64,000 bases of DNA from Capnocytophaga sp. Its GTDB lineage: Bacteria; Bacteroidota; Bacteroidia; Flavobacteriales; Flavobacteriaceae. Below are positions 17,101 through 25,163 of the stretch, in pieces (within the stretch, counting starts at the first letter, position 1; every line of letters starts with the position of its first letter). The stretch spans positions 1 to 64,000 of the forward strand of contig NZ_JAUNKD010000010.1 of assembly GCF_030532915.1 (NCBI RefSeq). Direction: 5' to 3'. The translations under genes were made by a program, and so were the position numbers. Under the pieces are notes generated by a model, which ran no database searches, was not told the origin of the DNA, and saw only the letters and a program-made list of their open reading frames with translations.

Positions 17101-18533
17101 CCGCTAAAATTCATTTTCAAATTGGTGTCATCGGCAGTTACCTTTCCGTTAAAAACCTGATTTTTAAATTCACCATTAACTGATATATTGTTATAATTGT
17201 AATCGTTATACGAAAATGAATTAACGTTTCCGCTCGCGTGTAACTTAATCGTTTTCAAGTCATAACCTCTACCTTCAACCTCCAATTGTGCAGTTAGCGC
17301 ACCAACGCTTTGGTCATCAATCAAAGCACCTACATCTAAATTTTGGGTTGATAAACGCCCTTTGTAAAACATATTTTCAACGTTTTCCAAATTTTCAAGA
17401 ACGCCATCGAGGGTTGCATTTCCTTTATAGGAGCGCAATTCCAAATTGGTTTGCAATGCCGTGGTTGTGTAAAGTAGGTCGCCGTGAAGTGAAAACATTT
17501 CCAAACGTTGCAATTCGGCAGGCAAATTTTGCCCCAACTGTACGGGCAGTAGCGTTGCCAAATCATTATAAATCGTTTCCAAATAAATATCTTTTCCACT
17601 GATTATAAGCTTTTTATCATCAGAAAGTAAATTCTTAAAAGTAAAAGTACCTTCTAGAATCGTATTTTGATAAGTTATCTCGCCTTCGGAAGTTTCAAAA
17701 TCGTTTAAAATCCCTTTAATCAGTAAGTTATTAACTGACAACGTTTTTCCTTTTGTGAACCCGTCATAAAAAACATTGAGGTCGTTGGTGGCTAAATTCG
17801 CCTTTGCGATTTTCACATCAAGCGTTACGTGGTTTGAAAAATCACCAAAACCTATGGAATCAAGATAAAACCGAATATTGCCTTCCAAATCCGAATCTTT
17901 TGTTTTAAAATTCAGATTATCAACACTTAACAACGAGTCGGTATAGGCAAATTTTGTATCGAGATGTGTTACGTCAATTTTTTTGTCATACGTAAGTTTT
18001 CCGTTTTGGGCTTCAAAAAACACTTCCGAATCAATAATATTGAAATCGTTTAAACGAACGTTCAAGTTTTCAATTTGAAGCAACGAAGGATTTTTACTAT
18101 TAAAATCGGAAATATAACAACTACTGTTTTTCAGGTTAATAGCCTTTGATTTCATTATGAAAGTTCCGGTGCTTGGTTCGCCCGAATCAAACTTAGATAT
18201 AAACACGTCTAAGTTTGAAAGTGTATCGCCTTTATAGGTTTTCATATTGAAAATCAAGCTATCAGCATCAATAGTCCCGAAATACAAATTGCCTTCCAGC
18301 AACTGCCCGAATTTTAAAACCGAGGTTTCAATTTCTTTTGCCGAAATAAGCGTATCTTGCTGAAAATCTTTGATTAAGACACGTTTAAGCGCCACATCAC
18401 CATTGATTTTAAGATGCACTTTTTCAATTTGTATGTTTACGTCATAATCGCTATTGAGCCAATTCATCGCTTTTTTGGCGATAAACGTCTGAGTAACAGG
18501 CAACGCAAGAAGTATGGCAATAACCCCCAACAA
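14190..18533 (-). CDS. TamB-like translocation/assembly protein
   Basis: About 1447 residues. N-terminal membrane anchor (VIAILLALPV then TQTFIAKKAMNWLN), a very long beta-helical body of AsmA/DUF490 type (repeated phrases such as LKINGDVALKRVLIKDFQQDT and LSLTQKGNLYYPSSD), and a C-terminal TamB signature (~1180-1400; FNMWGDFITYSGYYNFKFENI, then LLAQGSFMS). TamB proteins bridge inner and outer membranes and help deliver lipids and beta-barrel proteins. It is divergent from tsaD, as in other flavobacteria. The start is odd: the coordinate given uses a TTG inside the hydrophobic segment, but the frame stays open to 18590 and encodes KIRRLFKILFRFLWITLLLL, a natural anchor start, with no ATG, GTG or TTG upstream of it. 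Confidence 0.85.
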   Translation of the reverse strand: MLGVIAILLALPVTQTFIAKKAMNWLNSDYDVNIQIEKVHLKINGDVALKRVLIKDFQQDTLISAKEIETSVLKFGQLLEGNLYFGTIDADSLIFNMKTYKGDTLSNLDVFISKFDSGEPSTGTFIMKSKAINLKNSSCYISDFNSKNPSLLQIENLNVRLNDFNIIDSEVFFEAQNGKLTYDKKIDVTHLDTKFAYTDSLLSVDNLNFKTKDSDLEGNIRFYLDSIGFGDFSNHVTLDVKIAKANLATNDLNVFYDGFTKGKTLSVNNLLIKGILNDFETSEGEITYQNTILEGTFTFKNLLSDDKKLIISGKDIYLETIYNDLATLLPVQLGQNLPAELQRLEMFSLHGDLLYTTTALQTNLELRSYKGNATLDGVLENLENVENMFYKGRLSTQNLDVGALIDDQSVGALTAQLEVEGRGYDLKTIKLHASGNVNSFSYNDYNYNNISVNGEFKNQVFNGKVTADDTNLKMNFSGLADFSKNNSKFDFQANIDIADLHALKFVQSDSISKFKGNIVFNIQGNDLDAIVGEIRFKNTQYTNSTDVFLFDDFEVTSSLSNDGIKEITINSPDIISGNVKGKFKMIEAKKVLQNAFGSIYAHYKPYKIAQNQYIEFSFNIYNKIIEVFVPKVKIGKNTILKGKIVADDGSFKMQFKSPEINAYDYQIDGIDLKIDNKNPLYNAFFEVGKADLGAYSISDFNLINATIKDTLFFRTEFKGGDTQKDFYELNFYHTLNKKQESIIGLKRSLFNFKENAWFINRENSDKQNKIIINRTADSIKIDNFRMAHHNQHINLSGLITKDDYKNLHIVANNVSLAKITPEMKGLDLRGTLNGHLSLTQKGNLYYPSSDLFIRYFRLNGYDYGDLEASVFGNSDLSSFSVSARFVNGKTLGFRTDGKIHLDKKRGTLLDLNARFQDFNLAPFNPFVEGLLFDLRGWVSGNIAIQGSIENPAMDGELSIRKGGVGITYLNLNADIEEDAKLKVNHQTFELPNWTLTDTAFKTQAILNGNIRHNKLSDWFFDLNLKSKDKRFLVLNTEYAEGALFYGTGFIQGEASIKGAIDELVISVKAKTEDGTQFKIPLSEGEGIGDDSFITFVEKGNQEIKVERTLESVKGLELKFELDVLPSAEIEIVMDRKTGSNLVGRGDGTLLIEINTNGKFNMWGDFITYSGYYNFKFENIIDKRFTVLPGGSISWSGDPLKATLRDLKAAYTLNANPSVLLESSQYNRKIPTQVLIKLEGELMQPETLFDVTFPDSNPSLVSELNYRMADQDRKQLQAFSLLAQGSFMSDKNTDNRLVAYNLFETAAGLFNNLLSDEDNKLNLGVSYEAGVVDSSSEIASSDRLGFTVSTQITEWASVNAKVGIPVGGVTRTAVAGNVEVQFRLTETGSLSAKLFFRENEWQQYQLDRIGYTQGAGITYSVDFNTFKELINKIFAKGGKIIEPINKEY

Positions 18534-18631
18534 CAGCAGGGTAATCCATAAAAAACGAAATAGTATTTTAAATAACCGTCTGATTTTAAACTAAATATTA
18601 AATTAATTCGAACCTAATTAATAGTGGAGCG

Positions 18632-18639
18632 CAAAGTTA
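18632..18639 (-). promoter_or_regulatory. -7 element of the TamB-like gene
   Basis: Minus-strand TAACTTTG. Transcription would begin near 18625, upstream of the in-frame stop at 18591-18593, so translation must start between 18590 and 18533. Confidence 0.55.
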
Positions 18640-18737
18640 AAAAATTATTATTGAATTGTTGCAAGTTTTTTTATATTTTTGATTATCAAAATCAGCTTGA
18701 CTGACCACAATTAAGCGTATTATTGCAAAAAAATTGT

Positions 18738-18745
18738 TATTTTTG
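18738..18745 (+). promoter_or_regulatory. -7 element of tsaD
   Basis: TATTTTTG, 29 nt upstream of the tsaD ATG. No clear -33 partner. Confidence 0.5.
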
Positions 18746-18774
18746 CAGGCAAAATCAGTTTATTTTTTTGAAAA

Positions 18775-19800
18775 ATGACCCAACCCAACATTTACATTTT
18801 AGCAATTGAATCATCGTGTGATGACACCTCGGCAGCCGTGTTGTGTAACGATAAAGTGCTCTCAAACGAGGTTGCCAATCAGGAAGTTCACAAACAATAC
18901 GGAGGCGTTGTACCTGAATTGGCATCACGAGCGCATTTGCAAAACATTGTACCTGTGGTTGATAGCGCATTAAAAAAAGCCAACATCTGCAAAAACGAAC
19001 TGTCGGCTATTGCTTTTACGCAAGGGCCGGGACTTATGGGGTCATTGCTCGTTGGGACTTCCTTTGCCAAATCACTGGCTATGGGGCTGAACATTCCGCT
19101 CATTGAAGTAAATCATATGCAAGCGCATATTTTGGCGCATTTTATCGATGAAAATAACGCAAAACCCGAGTTTCCGTTTTTGGCAATGACCATCAGCGGC
19201 GGGCATACGCAAATTGTAAAAGTAAATGATTTTTTCTCGATGGAAGTTCTCGGAGAAACCCTCGACGACGCTGTGGGTGAGGCTTTTGACAAAACTGCCA
19301 AAATTTTGGGATTACCTTACCCCGGCGGACCTTTGATTGACAAATATGCCCAAGAAGGCAACCCAAAAGCATTCAAATTCAGCAAACCCAAAACCGACGG
19401 ACTCAATTTCAGTTTTTCCGGATTGAAAACCGCAATTTTGTATTTTGTTCAAAAAAATACGGCACAAAATCCAAATTTTATCAACGAAAACCTTGCCGAC
19501 ATTTGTGCTTCGGTACAACATACCATTGTTGAAATATTAATGCAACGCATTCAAAAAGCTGTCAATCAGACTAATATCAAACACATTGCCATCGGCGGTG
19601 GTGTTTCAGCCAATTCGGGCATACGAAACGCATTGCTCGCACTGGGCAAAAAACACGGCTGGCACACCTATATACCTAATTTTGAATACTGTACCGACAA
19701 TGCCGCAATGATTGGCATCGTGGGATATCACAAATATCGTGAAAATCACTTTGCCAACCAACAAACTACGGCAAAAGCACGGCTAAAAATCGGAGAATAA
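18775..19800 (+). CDS. tsaD: tRNA N6-threonylcarbamoyladenosine synthase subunit TsaD
   Basis: 341 residues, cytoplasmic. With TsaB and TsaE it transfers the threonylcarbamoyl group to A37 of ANN-decoding tRNAs; it is universal and usually essential. The ASKHA fold shows AIESSCDDTSAAV near the N-terminus, QYGGVVPELASRAH, metal ligands H114 and H118 in NHMQAH, the ISGGHTQ loop and the C-terminal TDNAAMIG aspartate. Length is normal. It is divergent from the TamB-like gene and its stop lies 3 nt from the end of the convergent phosphatase gene. Confidence 0.97.
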   Translation: MTQPNIYILAIESSCDDTSAAVLCNDKVLSNEVANQEVHKQYGGVVPELASRAHLQNIVPVVDSALKKANICKNELSAIAFTQGPGLMGSLLVGTSFAKSLAMGLNIPLIEVNHMQAHILAHFIDENNAKPEFPFLAMTISGGHTQIVKVNDFFSMEVLGETLDDAVGEAFDKTAKILGLPYPGGPLIDKYAQEGNPKAFKFSKPKTDGLNFSFSGLKTAILYFVQKNTAQNPNFINENLADICASVQHTIVEILMQRIQKAVNQTNIKHIAIGGGVSANSGIRNALLALGKKHGWHTYIPNFEYCTDNAAMIGIVGYHKYRENHFANQQTTAKARLKIGE

Positions 19801-19803
19801 GCA

Positions 19804-20712
19804 CTATACCTCGATAGTAACAGATTTATTTTCTTTGTTTTTTCCTGCTTCAAAATAAAAGTCAATCCGACCTAAATTTATACCAAAACACCCCACCTGA
19901 TTCACCAAAGTCGTGTTTCCTTTTTGATTGGTAACCAAGGTTGGTTTAGGCAGAAATGTGTGCGTATGTCCGCCTATAATCAAATCAATATCAGCTGTTT
20001 GCCGTGCAATTATCAAATCCGAAATAAGTTTATCGCTACGGTATTCATATCCCAAATGCGACAGGCAAATTACCAAATCACACTTTTCGTCGTGGCGCAA
20101 TTTGCGTTCCATATCTTGGGCAATTTCAAGCGGATTTAAATAAACCGTCTCCTTGTAGTTTTTCTTATTCACCAAACCTTCGAGTTCGATACCCAAGCCA
20201 AAAACCCCAATGCGGACGCCGTCAAGTTCGTAAATTTTGTAAGGTTTTGTATGTCCGTCTAATAGCGTATTTTTAAAATCGTAATTGGACACCAAAAAAT
20301 CAAATTTTGCGTGCGGAAGTTGCGCGTAAAGCCCTTCAAGACCGTTGTCAAAATCGTGATTACCAAGCGTTGCGGCATCGTATTTGAGCATTGACATTAG
20401 TTTGAATTCCAGTTCGCCTCCGTAAAAATTAAAATAAGGTGTTCCTTGAAAAATATCGCCAGCATCAAACAAAAGCGTATTGGGATTTTCATTGCGAATT
20501 TGCTGTATCAAATAAGCACGCCGAGCTACACCCCCACGGTTCGGGTTTCGGGCATCATTTTGAGGCATCGGGTCAATGTGACTGTGAGTGTCATTAGTAT
20601 GTAAAATAGTGATTTTCTTCATATTATCAGGCTTCATTGACAATGATAGTCCTCCAAAACCTAAAAATAATGACGTGGCACCTACGCGTTTTATAAATGT
20701 TCTTCGTTGCAT
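19804..20712 (-). CDS. Metallophosphatase (5'-nucleotidase catalytic domain) with twin-arginine-like signal
   Basis: 302 residues. The N-terminus MQRRTFIKRVG plus a hydrophobic stretch looks like a Tat signal. The body is the two-metal calcineurin-like catalytic domain of UshA/5'-nucleotidases: HTNDTHSH at 38-45, DAGDIFQGTPYF, TLGNHDFDNG and GGHTHTFLP. The C-terminal substrate-binding domain normally fused to it is absent here and is encoded by the gene 26 nt upstream, so the two products probably act as one periplasmic nucleotidase. Known UshA-type enzymes dephosphorylate nucleotides or UDP-sugars; the exact substrate is not visible. Confidence 0.88.
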   Translation of the reverse strand: MQRRTFIKRVGATSLFLGFGGLSLSMKPDNMKKITILHTNDTHSHIDPMPQNDARNPNRGGVARRAYLIQQIRNENPNTLLFDAGDIFQGTPYFNFYGGELEFKLMSMLKYDAATLGNHDFDNGLEGLYAQLPHAKFDFLVSNYDFKNTLLDGHTKPYKIYELDGVRIGVFGLGIELEGLVNKKNYKETVYLNPLEIAQDMERKLRHDEKCDLVICLSHLGYEYRSDKLISDLIIARQTADIDLIIGGHTHTFLPKPTLVTNQKGNTTLVNQVGCFGINLGRIDFYFEAGKNKENKSVTIEV

Positions 20713-20738
20713 AATTTTCTTTTTTAAGCGGAAATACG

Positions 20739-21521
20739 TTAATCTTTCAGTATAATAAAACGATTGTCTTGTTTTGTTTGCACAACTTTTATTTTTTTGA
20801 AATAATCAATTAAAATATTGCGAATCAAATAATCTGTTTCGTGAATTTGAACAGGATTTTGGAAAAAGACCATTCCGTCACCGCCATTCATCAAATAATC
20901 AGAAGTGGCTACGAAATAAGTCGCTTCCGGATTAATAGGCTGATTATGAAGTAAAAACTTTTTAATTTCAGCATTTTCAGTTATTTGTAATTCAATTTGA
21001 TGTGAAAGCGGATGCGGTTTTTTCGCTTTTGCCAAATAATCAGCTAACTCATTGATTTTATTGCCTTTCATTTCCAAAACCACCATTTTATTCTCAAAAG
21101 GCATCAAGTTGTAAGCCGTCCCGACGGTTACGTCTCCGGCTAACAAATCCGAGCGTATTCCTCCTGAATTAAGTAGCACAAAATCAATTTGTTTCCCTGT
21201 TTTTTTCAAAAAAATAGGATTTACAATTTCAAACGACGCTTCGGCAAATAAATTTCCAAGTGCCGTATTGGCTTGGTTTCCGTCTTTTTGCAAAAGCACG
21301 GGATTCTGCGCCAAAACCAACGCCATTTCTTGCTGTACGTGCTTTCTGTAAGGACTTATAAACGCATCAATATCAACAACTTCATTCATTTCAGGCGAAA
21401 CTTCAATATTTTTCCCTTCAATTGAAGCAAGTTTACGAACCGATGATTTACACGAAAAAATCAAACAAATTGTTACAATTAAAACAAAAAAATGAGCTAA
21501 TCGCAAATTAAAATTCTTCAT
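20739..21521 (-). CDS. 5'-nucleotidase C-terminal-domain lipoprotein
   Basis: 260 residues. Lipobox CLIFSC (Cys24). The body is the substrate-specificity domain of UshA-like enzymes (GNLFAEASFE, LLNSGGIRSDL, PFENKMVVLEMKG, TSDYLMNGGDGM) with no catalytic metallophosphatase domain. It is the first gene of a two-gene operon, with the catalytic domain 26 nt downstream, so the usual N-to-C domain order is reversed in gene order. The nucleotide-binding half is predicted lipid-anchored while the catalytic half carries a Tat-like signal. Confidence 0.87.
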   Translation of the reverse strand: MKNFNLRLAHFFVLIVTICLIFSCKSSVRKLASIEGKNIEVSPEMNEVVDIDAFISPYRKHVQQEMALVLAQNPVLLQKDGNQANTALGNLFAEASFEIVNPIFLKKTGKQIDFVLLNSGGIRSDLLAGDVTVGTAYNLMPFENKMVVLEMKGNKINELADYLAKAKKPHPLSHQIELQITENAEIKKFLLHNQPINPEATYFVATSDYLMNGGDGMVFFQNPVQIHETDYLIRNILIDYFKKIKVVQTKQDNRFIILKD

Positions 21522-21550
21522 AATAAGTAATCTTTTTTAAAATTTATCTG

Positions 21551-21558
21551 TACCTTTG
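21551..21558 (+). promoter_or_regulatory. -7 element of the DUF6913-like gene and dapA
   Basis: TACCTTTG. It overlaps an in-frame TTG at 21556, which therefore cannot be the start codon, and points to the TTG at 21586. Confidence 0.6.
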
Positions 21559-21585
21559 CAAACAGACCGTAAAAGTAAAACAATT

Positions 21586-22101
21586 TTGGAATTTCTAAAA
21601 AATTATTTCCTAAAAAATCAAATTCAAAAGAATTTAAAAACCTTAGAATCCTATTCTTCAAGGCTTTGTGCAGGCATTACAAAAGTGGCTTGCCTTGTTG
21701 ATATGAACGAGGTTAAAGATATTGACCCGTTGCTTGATTTGGTCAAATTTTACAACATTCGCCCCGAAAATTACATTTTTTTAGGGTACAAACGTCAATC
21801 GGAAGAAACTCACACCAATGGCGTTCCTTTTTTGATTGACAAGGAAATTAACTGGCGGGGAAAAGTGCGTAACTATCACGCCGACAGACTTTCAGAACAG
21901 GAATATGACATTTTGATAAATTACTTCAACCAACCGAAATTGCCTTTACTTTTGCTTTCATCCTCAGTTAAAGCCAAATTGCGTATTGGTTTCGAAGGCA
22001 TTGAAAATCAGTTTAATGACGTAATTATCAATTGCAAACTGGATGACAAATCGGTTTTCACCACCGAGGTAAAAAAGGTTTTGGCAACCATCGTAAAATA
22101 A
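21586..22101 (+). CDS. DUF6913-like protein
   Basis: About 171 residues from a TTG at 21586; the promoter -7 element sits on the earlier candidate start and no ATG is available before residue 50, so the start is uncertain. A soluble alpha/beta protein with LCAGITKVACLVDMNEVKDIDPL, YIFLGYKRQ and LLLLSSSVKAKLRIGFEG. I recall this type as the flavobacterial family DUF6913, of unknown function, which is often next to dapA. It lies 17 nt upstream of dapA and is probably co-transcribed with it. Confidence 0.6.
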   Translation: MEFLKNYFLKNQIQKNLKTLESYSSRLCAGITKVACLVDMNEVKDIDPLLDLVKFYNIRPENYIFLGYKRQSEETHTNGVPFLIDKEINWRGKVRNYHADRLSEQEYDILINYFNQPKLPLLLLSSSVKAKLRIGFEGIENQFNDVIINCKLDDKSVFTTEVKKVLATIVK

Positions 22102-22118
22102 ACTAAAAAATAAAACGT

Positions 22119-23003
22119 ATGAAACAACTAAAAGGAACAGGCGTGGCAATGATTACGCCATTTACAGCTGATAATAAAGTAGATACAAAATCATTGAGCC
22201 GTTTGGTGAATTATGTAATTGACGGCGGTGTGGAGTACATCGTTGTTTTGGGAACAACCAGCGAAGCTCCTACTCTAACCAAAGATGAAAAAAAATTGGT
22301 TTGCGAAACCATCATCGAAGCGAATAAAAAACGGGTTCCGCTCGTTATCGGAATTGGTGGGAACAACACGCAAAATATTATAGATGAAATAAATACCACT
22401 GACTTATCCGAATTTTCGGCAATTTTATCGGTTACACCTTATTATAATAAGCCCTCACAAAACGGATTGTATGCTCACTTTTCGGAAATTGCCAAAAACG
22501 CTCCGCTTCCCGTGATTTTGTACAACGTTCCGGGACGTACCGGAATTTCAATGACAGCCGAAACTACAAACCAATTGGCAAAGAAGTTTGATAACATCGT
22601 GGCTATCAAAGAAGCATCGGGCGATTTGATGCTGAATATGAGCATAATAAAAGACAAACCAGAGGAATTTCTCCTTATTTCAGGTGATGATTTCACCACA
22701 TTGCCTTCCGTTTTGATGGGTAGTTCGGGCGTGATTTCCGTAATCGGGATTGCCTTTCCGGAAGAATTTTCCGAAATGGTACGACTCGGACTTAGAGGCG
22801 AAGTTGAAAAAGCCCGTAGCATTCATTATCAATTAATAAAACAAACACATTTGGCTTTCAAAGAAGGTAATCCGATGGGAATCAAGGCTATACTGGCAGA
22901 AAAAGGATTATGCCAACCTCACGTTCGTTTGCCTTTGGTTGAAGCCTCCAATTCCTTAAAAACCGAAATAAAAGCTGAATTACAAACAATTAGCAAATTA
23001 TAA
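22119..23003 (+). CDS. dapA: 4-hydroxy-tetrahydrodipicolinate synthase
   Basis: 294 residues, cytoplasmic. Condenses pyruvate with aspartate semialdehyde, the first committed step to diaminopimelate and lysine. The TIM barrel has the pyruvate-binding GTTSEAPTL (T46-T47), Y135 in LYNVPGRTG and the Schiff-base K164 in VAIKEASGD. dapF, which acts later in the pathway, is at 30736 in this window. It follows the DUF6913-like gene by 17 nt and ends at the terminator at 23011-23048. Confidence 0.96.
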   Translation: MKQLKGTGVAMITPFTADNKVDTKSLSRLVNYVIDGGVEYIVVLGTTSEAPTLTKDEKKLVCETIIEANKKRVPLVIGIGGNNTQNIIDEINTTDLSEFSAILSVTPYYNKPSQNGLYAHFSEIAKNAPLPVILYNVPGRTGISMTAETTNQLAKKFDNIVAIKEASGDLMLNMSIIKDKPEEFLLISGDDFTTLPSVLMGSSGVISVIGIAFPEEFSEMVRLGLRGEVEKARSIHYQLIKQTHLAFKEGNPMGIKAILAEKGLCQPHVRLPLVEASNSLKTEIKAELQTISKL

Positions 23004-23010
23004 TAAATTA

Positions 23011-23048
23011 AAAAGTAGCGATTTTGAGATTTCAAAATCGCTACTTTT
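23011..23048. terminator. Bidirectional terminator after dapA
   Basis: Perfect 17-bp arms AAAAGTAGCGATTTTGA (23011-23027) and complement (23032-23048), 4-nt loop, T run after; lies between convergent genes. Confidence 0.9.
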
Positions 23049-23053
23049 TTTAG

Positions 23054-24271
23054 TTAGTTCCGCTTCTTTTTCAATTGAATCACCGTAATTTCAGGCCAAA
23101 TCCCGATTCTTCCCGGAAAAGCGTGATAGCCAAATCCGCGATTGACATTCAAGTTTTTACCTTTTTCGTTGTACATTCCACCCCAATATTTATACTTCCA
23201 CTCTGATGGACTCCATTTTATAAGTCCCTCTATTTCAATACCTAACTGCATTCCGTGCGTATGCCCGCTAAGTGTTAATTGTATATTTTTATTTTGAGGC
23301 AACACTTCGTATTCCCAATGTGTCGGGTCGTGGCTTAGTAAAATTTTAAAATCCTCATTGGCAACATTCTGCATTGCTTTTTTCAAATCGCCGTATTTTG
23401 AAAATCGCCCATAGCCCCAGTTTTCAACTCCGATAATGGCAATTCGTTCTCCGTTTTTTTCAATATAACGATGGTCATTCAAAATCAAATCAAAACCCAT
23501 TTCTCGTTGTATATCTTTCAGTTTTTCAAGGTTTTGCATTTTTGCCTCGGGTGTTTCCCAAGTAGAATAATCTCCGTAATCGTGATTTCCTAAAACGGAA
23601 AATACGCCGTCTTTGGCTTTCAATTGTTTGAAAACGTCCTTCCACGGAAGCAATTCCTCTGCCAGATTATTAACAATGTCGCCCGTAATCATAATGGCAT
23701 CGCTCCCTTGCTGATTTACCAAGTCAATCCCCCGCCGGACTTTTTCTTTATTATCCAGACTTCCGCTATGAATATCAGACAATTGCGTAATCGTGTAACC
23801 ATCAAAGGCTTCGGGTAAATCTTCATAGTAAAGCGTATATTTCCAAACTTTGTAATGGAATTTTCCTTTGGTTGCACCATAAGCAGCCAATGCCAGCGGA
23901 ACAAAAGCTACAATGAGCGTCAATAAACTCACCGTTTTTTTTCTGCTTATAAACCCTTTATTTTCAACACTTTTACCACGAAATAAAACCGAAAAAATTC
24001 TTACAATATCTTCCAAAAACAACCCGATGGACATTATTAGTAAAATCACGCTCCACACCAGCAAAGCGCCCATTGAATATTGTTGAAAAACCGTCCAAAC
24101 CGCTTTGGTGCGAAAAAGCCATTGCAAAAATACATTTGCGACAAGCAATACTGAAATTCCTCCAAAAACATAACAGCCTATTTTAGAAACTTTTAGCGTT
24201 TTGAGCACTTGAACGGCGTAAAACGTCAGCAAAAAATAAACAATTATAAATAAAATTAAAAAAACATACAT
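23054..24271 (-). CDS. Membrane-anchored metallophosphoesterase, YkuE-like
   Basis: 405 residues. The N-terminal ~135 residues hold several membrane segments (starting MYVFLILFIIVYFLLTFYAV). Residues ~155-400 form a calcineurin-like phosphoesterase domain: QLSDIHSGS, MITGDIVNN, VLGNHDYGDYS, LLSHDP and LSGHTHGMQLG provide the two-metal ligands. Similar membrane-linked enzymes include YkuE and UDP-diacylglucosamine hydrolase-like proteins, so a lipid or envelope substrate is plausible but unproven. The gene converges on dapA across a strong terminator, with the GH16 gene 28 nt upstream on the same strand. Confidence 0.87.
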   Translation of the reverse strand: MYVFLILFIIVYFLLTFYAVQVLKTLKVSKIGCYVFGGISVLLVANVFLQWLFRTKAVWTVFQQYSMGALLVWSVILLIMSIGLFLEDIVRIFSVLFRGKSVENKGFISRKKTVSLLTLIVAFVPLALAAYGATKGKFHYKVWKYTLYYEDLPEAFDGYTITQLSDIHSGSLDNKEKVRRGIDLVNQQGSDAIMITGDIVNNLAEELLPWKDVFKQLKAKDGVFSVLGNHDYGDYSTWETPEAKMQNLEKLKDIQREMGFDLILNDHRYIEKNGERIAIIGVENWGYGRFSKYGDLKKAMQNVANEDFKILLSHDPTHWEYEVLPQNKNIQLTLSGHTHGMQLGIEIEGLIKWSPSEWKYKYWGGMYNEKGKNLNVNRGFGYHAFPGRIGIWPEITVIQLKKKRN

Positions 24272-24299
24272 ATTTTCAGTGAAATATAGTTAAAAATTA

Positions 24300-25079
24300 T
24301 TATTTTTGGTAATATCTGACCCAATCAACATACATACGAACAGGCTCTTGAAAATCAGTAACTTCACCAACCCACGAACCCCCTAACTGCATATCAATCA
24401 GCAAGTAAAATGGCTTCCCGAACGGAAATTGTTCCGGCTTTCCTTCAATGCGAGGATATGAAAACGTAAATTGATTATTGACGTAAAAACGCAATTCATC
24501 AGGCTGAATTTCCACAGCATATGCATTATAATCATCTGATTTTATCGGAAATGTAGTATAATGTTTAGGAAATTCCTTATGAGTCTGTGTGTATCGGCTA
24601 TGCACTGTTTGATACACAAAATCATCAAAATTAAGCCGTTCCATAATGTCAATTTCTCCTCCATCAGGCCATTTTTCTTCTTTTGGAAGCATCCAAATAG
24701 CAGGCCACGCACCTTGTGCAACTTCAAGTTTACAACAAATCTCAATTTTTCCGTAATCAAAATATTTTCCGCCTTTGGTAAAAACACCTCCCGTTACAAA
24801 AGCCGAGCTATCTTTCGGATCAATGTCATTTGTCTTGCCAATCAGAATCAAATTTCCGTCTTTTATCTCAAAAAGAGATTCGTGTTGACTCATCGTATTA
24901 TTCCAATCAGATTTTCCCCGCGAAATTTTTGACCAAATCCCCGTACTAAAAATATCATCTCGATTGAAATCATCTTCCCAAACCAATCGCCATTTCTCTT
25001 TTTTAGTTTCAGAATTAACAACTGACTTACAAGAAATTACAACAATAAAAACACAAAAAGCAATTACTATGTTCTTCAT
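24300..25079 (-). CDS. GH16-family beta-glucanase lipoprotein
   Basis: 259 residues. Lipobox VVISC (Cys17). Single GH16 domain with the catalytic signature E142-I-D144-I-M-E147 (nucleophile, helper, acid/base), upstream AQGAWPAIWMLP and downstream LLIDMQLGGSW. GH16 members cleave beta-1,3 or beta-1,3-1,4 glucans, agars or other beta-glycans; the subfamily cannot be fixed by eye, though the plain ExDxxE without beta-bulge residues beyond it fits laminarinase/lichenase-like enzymes. It probably releases oligosaccharides at the cell surface. Upstream of the metallophosphoesterase by 28 nt. Confidence 0.9.
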   Translation of the reverse strand: MKNIVIAFCVFIVVISCKSVVNSETKKEKWRLVWEDDFNRDDIFSTGIWSKISRGKSDWNNTMSQHESLFEIKDGNLILIGKTNDIDPKDSSAFVTGGVFTKGGKYFDYGKIEICCKLEVAQGAWPAIWMLPKEEKWPDGGEIDIMERLNFDDFVYQTVHSRYTQTHKEFPKHYTTFPIKSDDYNAYAVEIQPDELRFYVNNQFTFSYPRIEGKPEQFPFGKPFYLLIDMQLGGSWVGEVTDFQEPVRMYVDWVRYYQK

Positions 25080-25163
25080 AATAAACAGGGAAAAATTTGA
25101 TTTTTGGATTCGGAATTTTGAATTAAGTTGATACCGTTCAAACTTTAATAAATAAAAATCATT

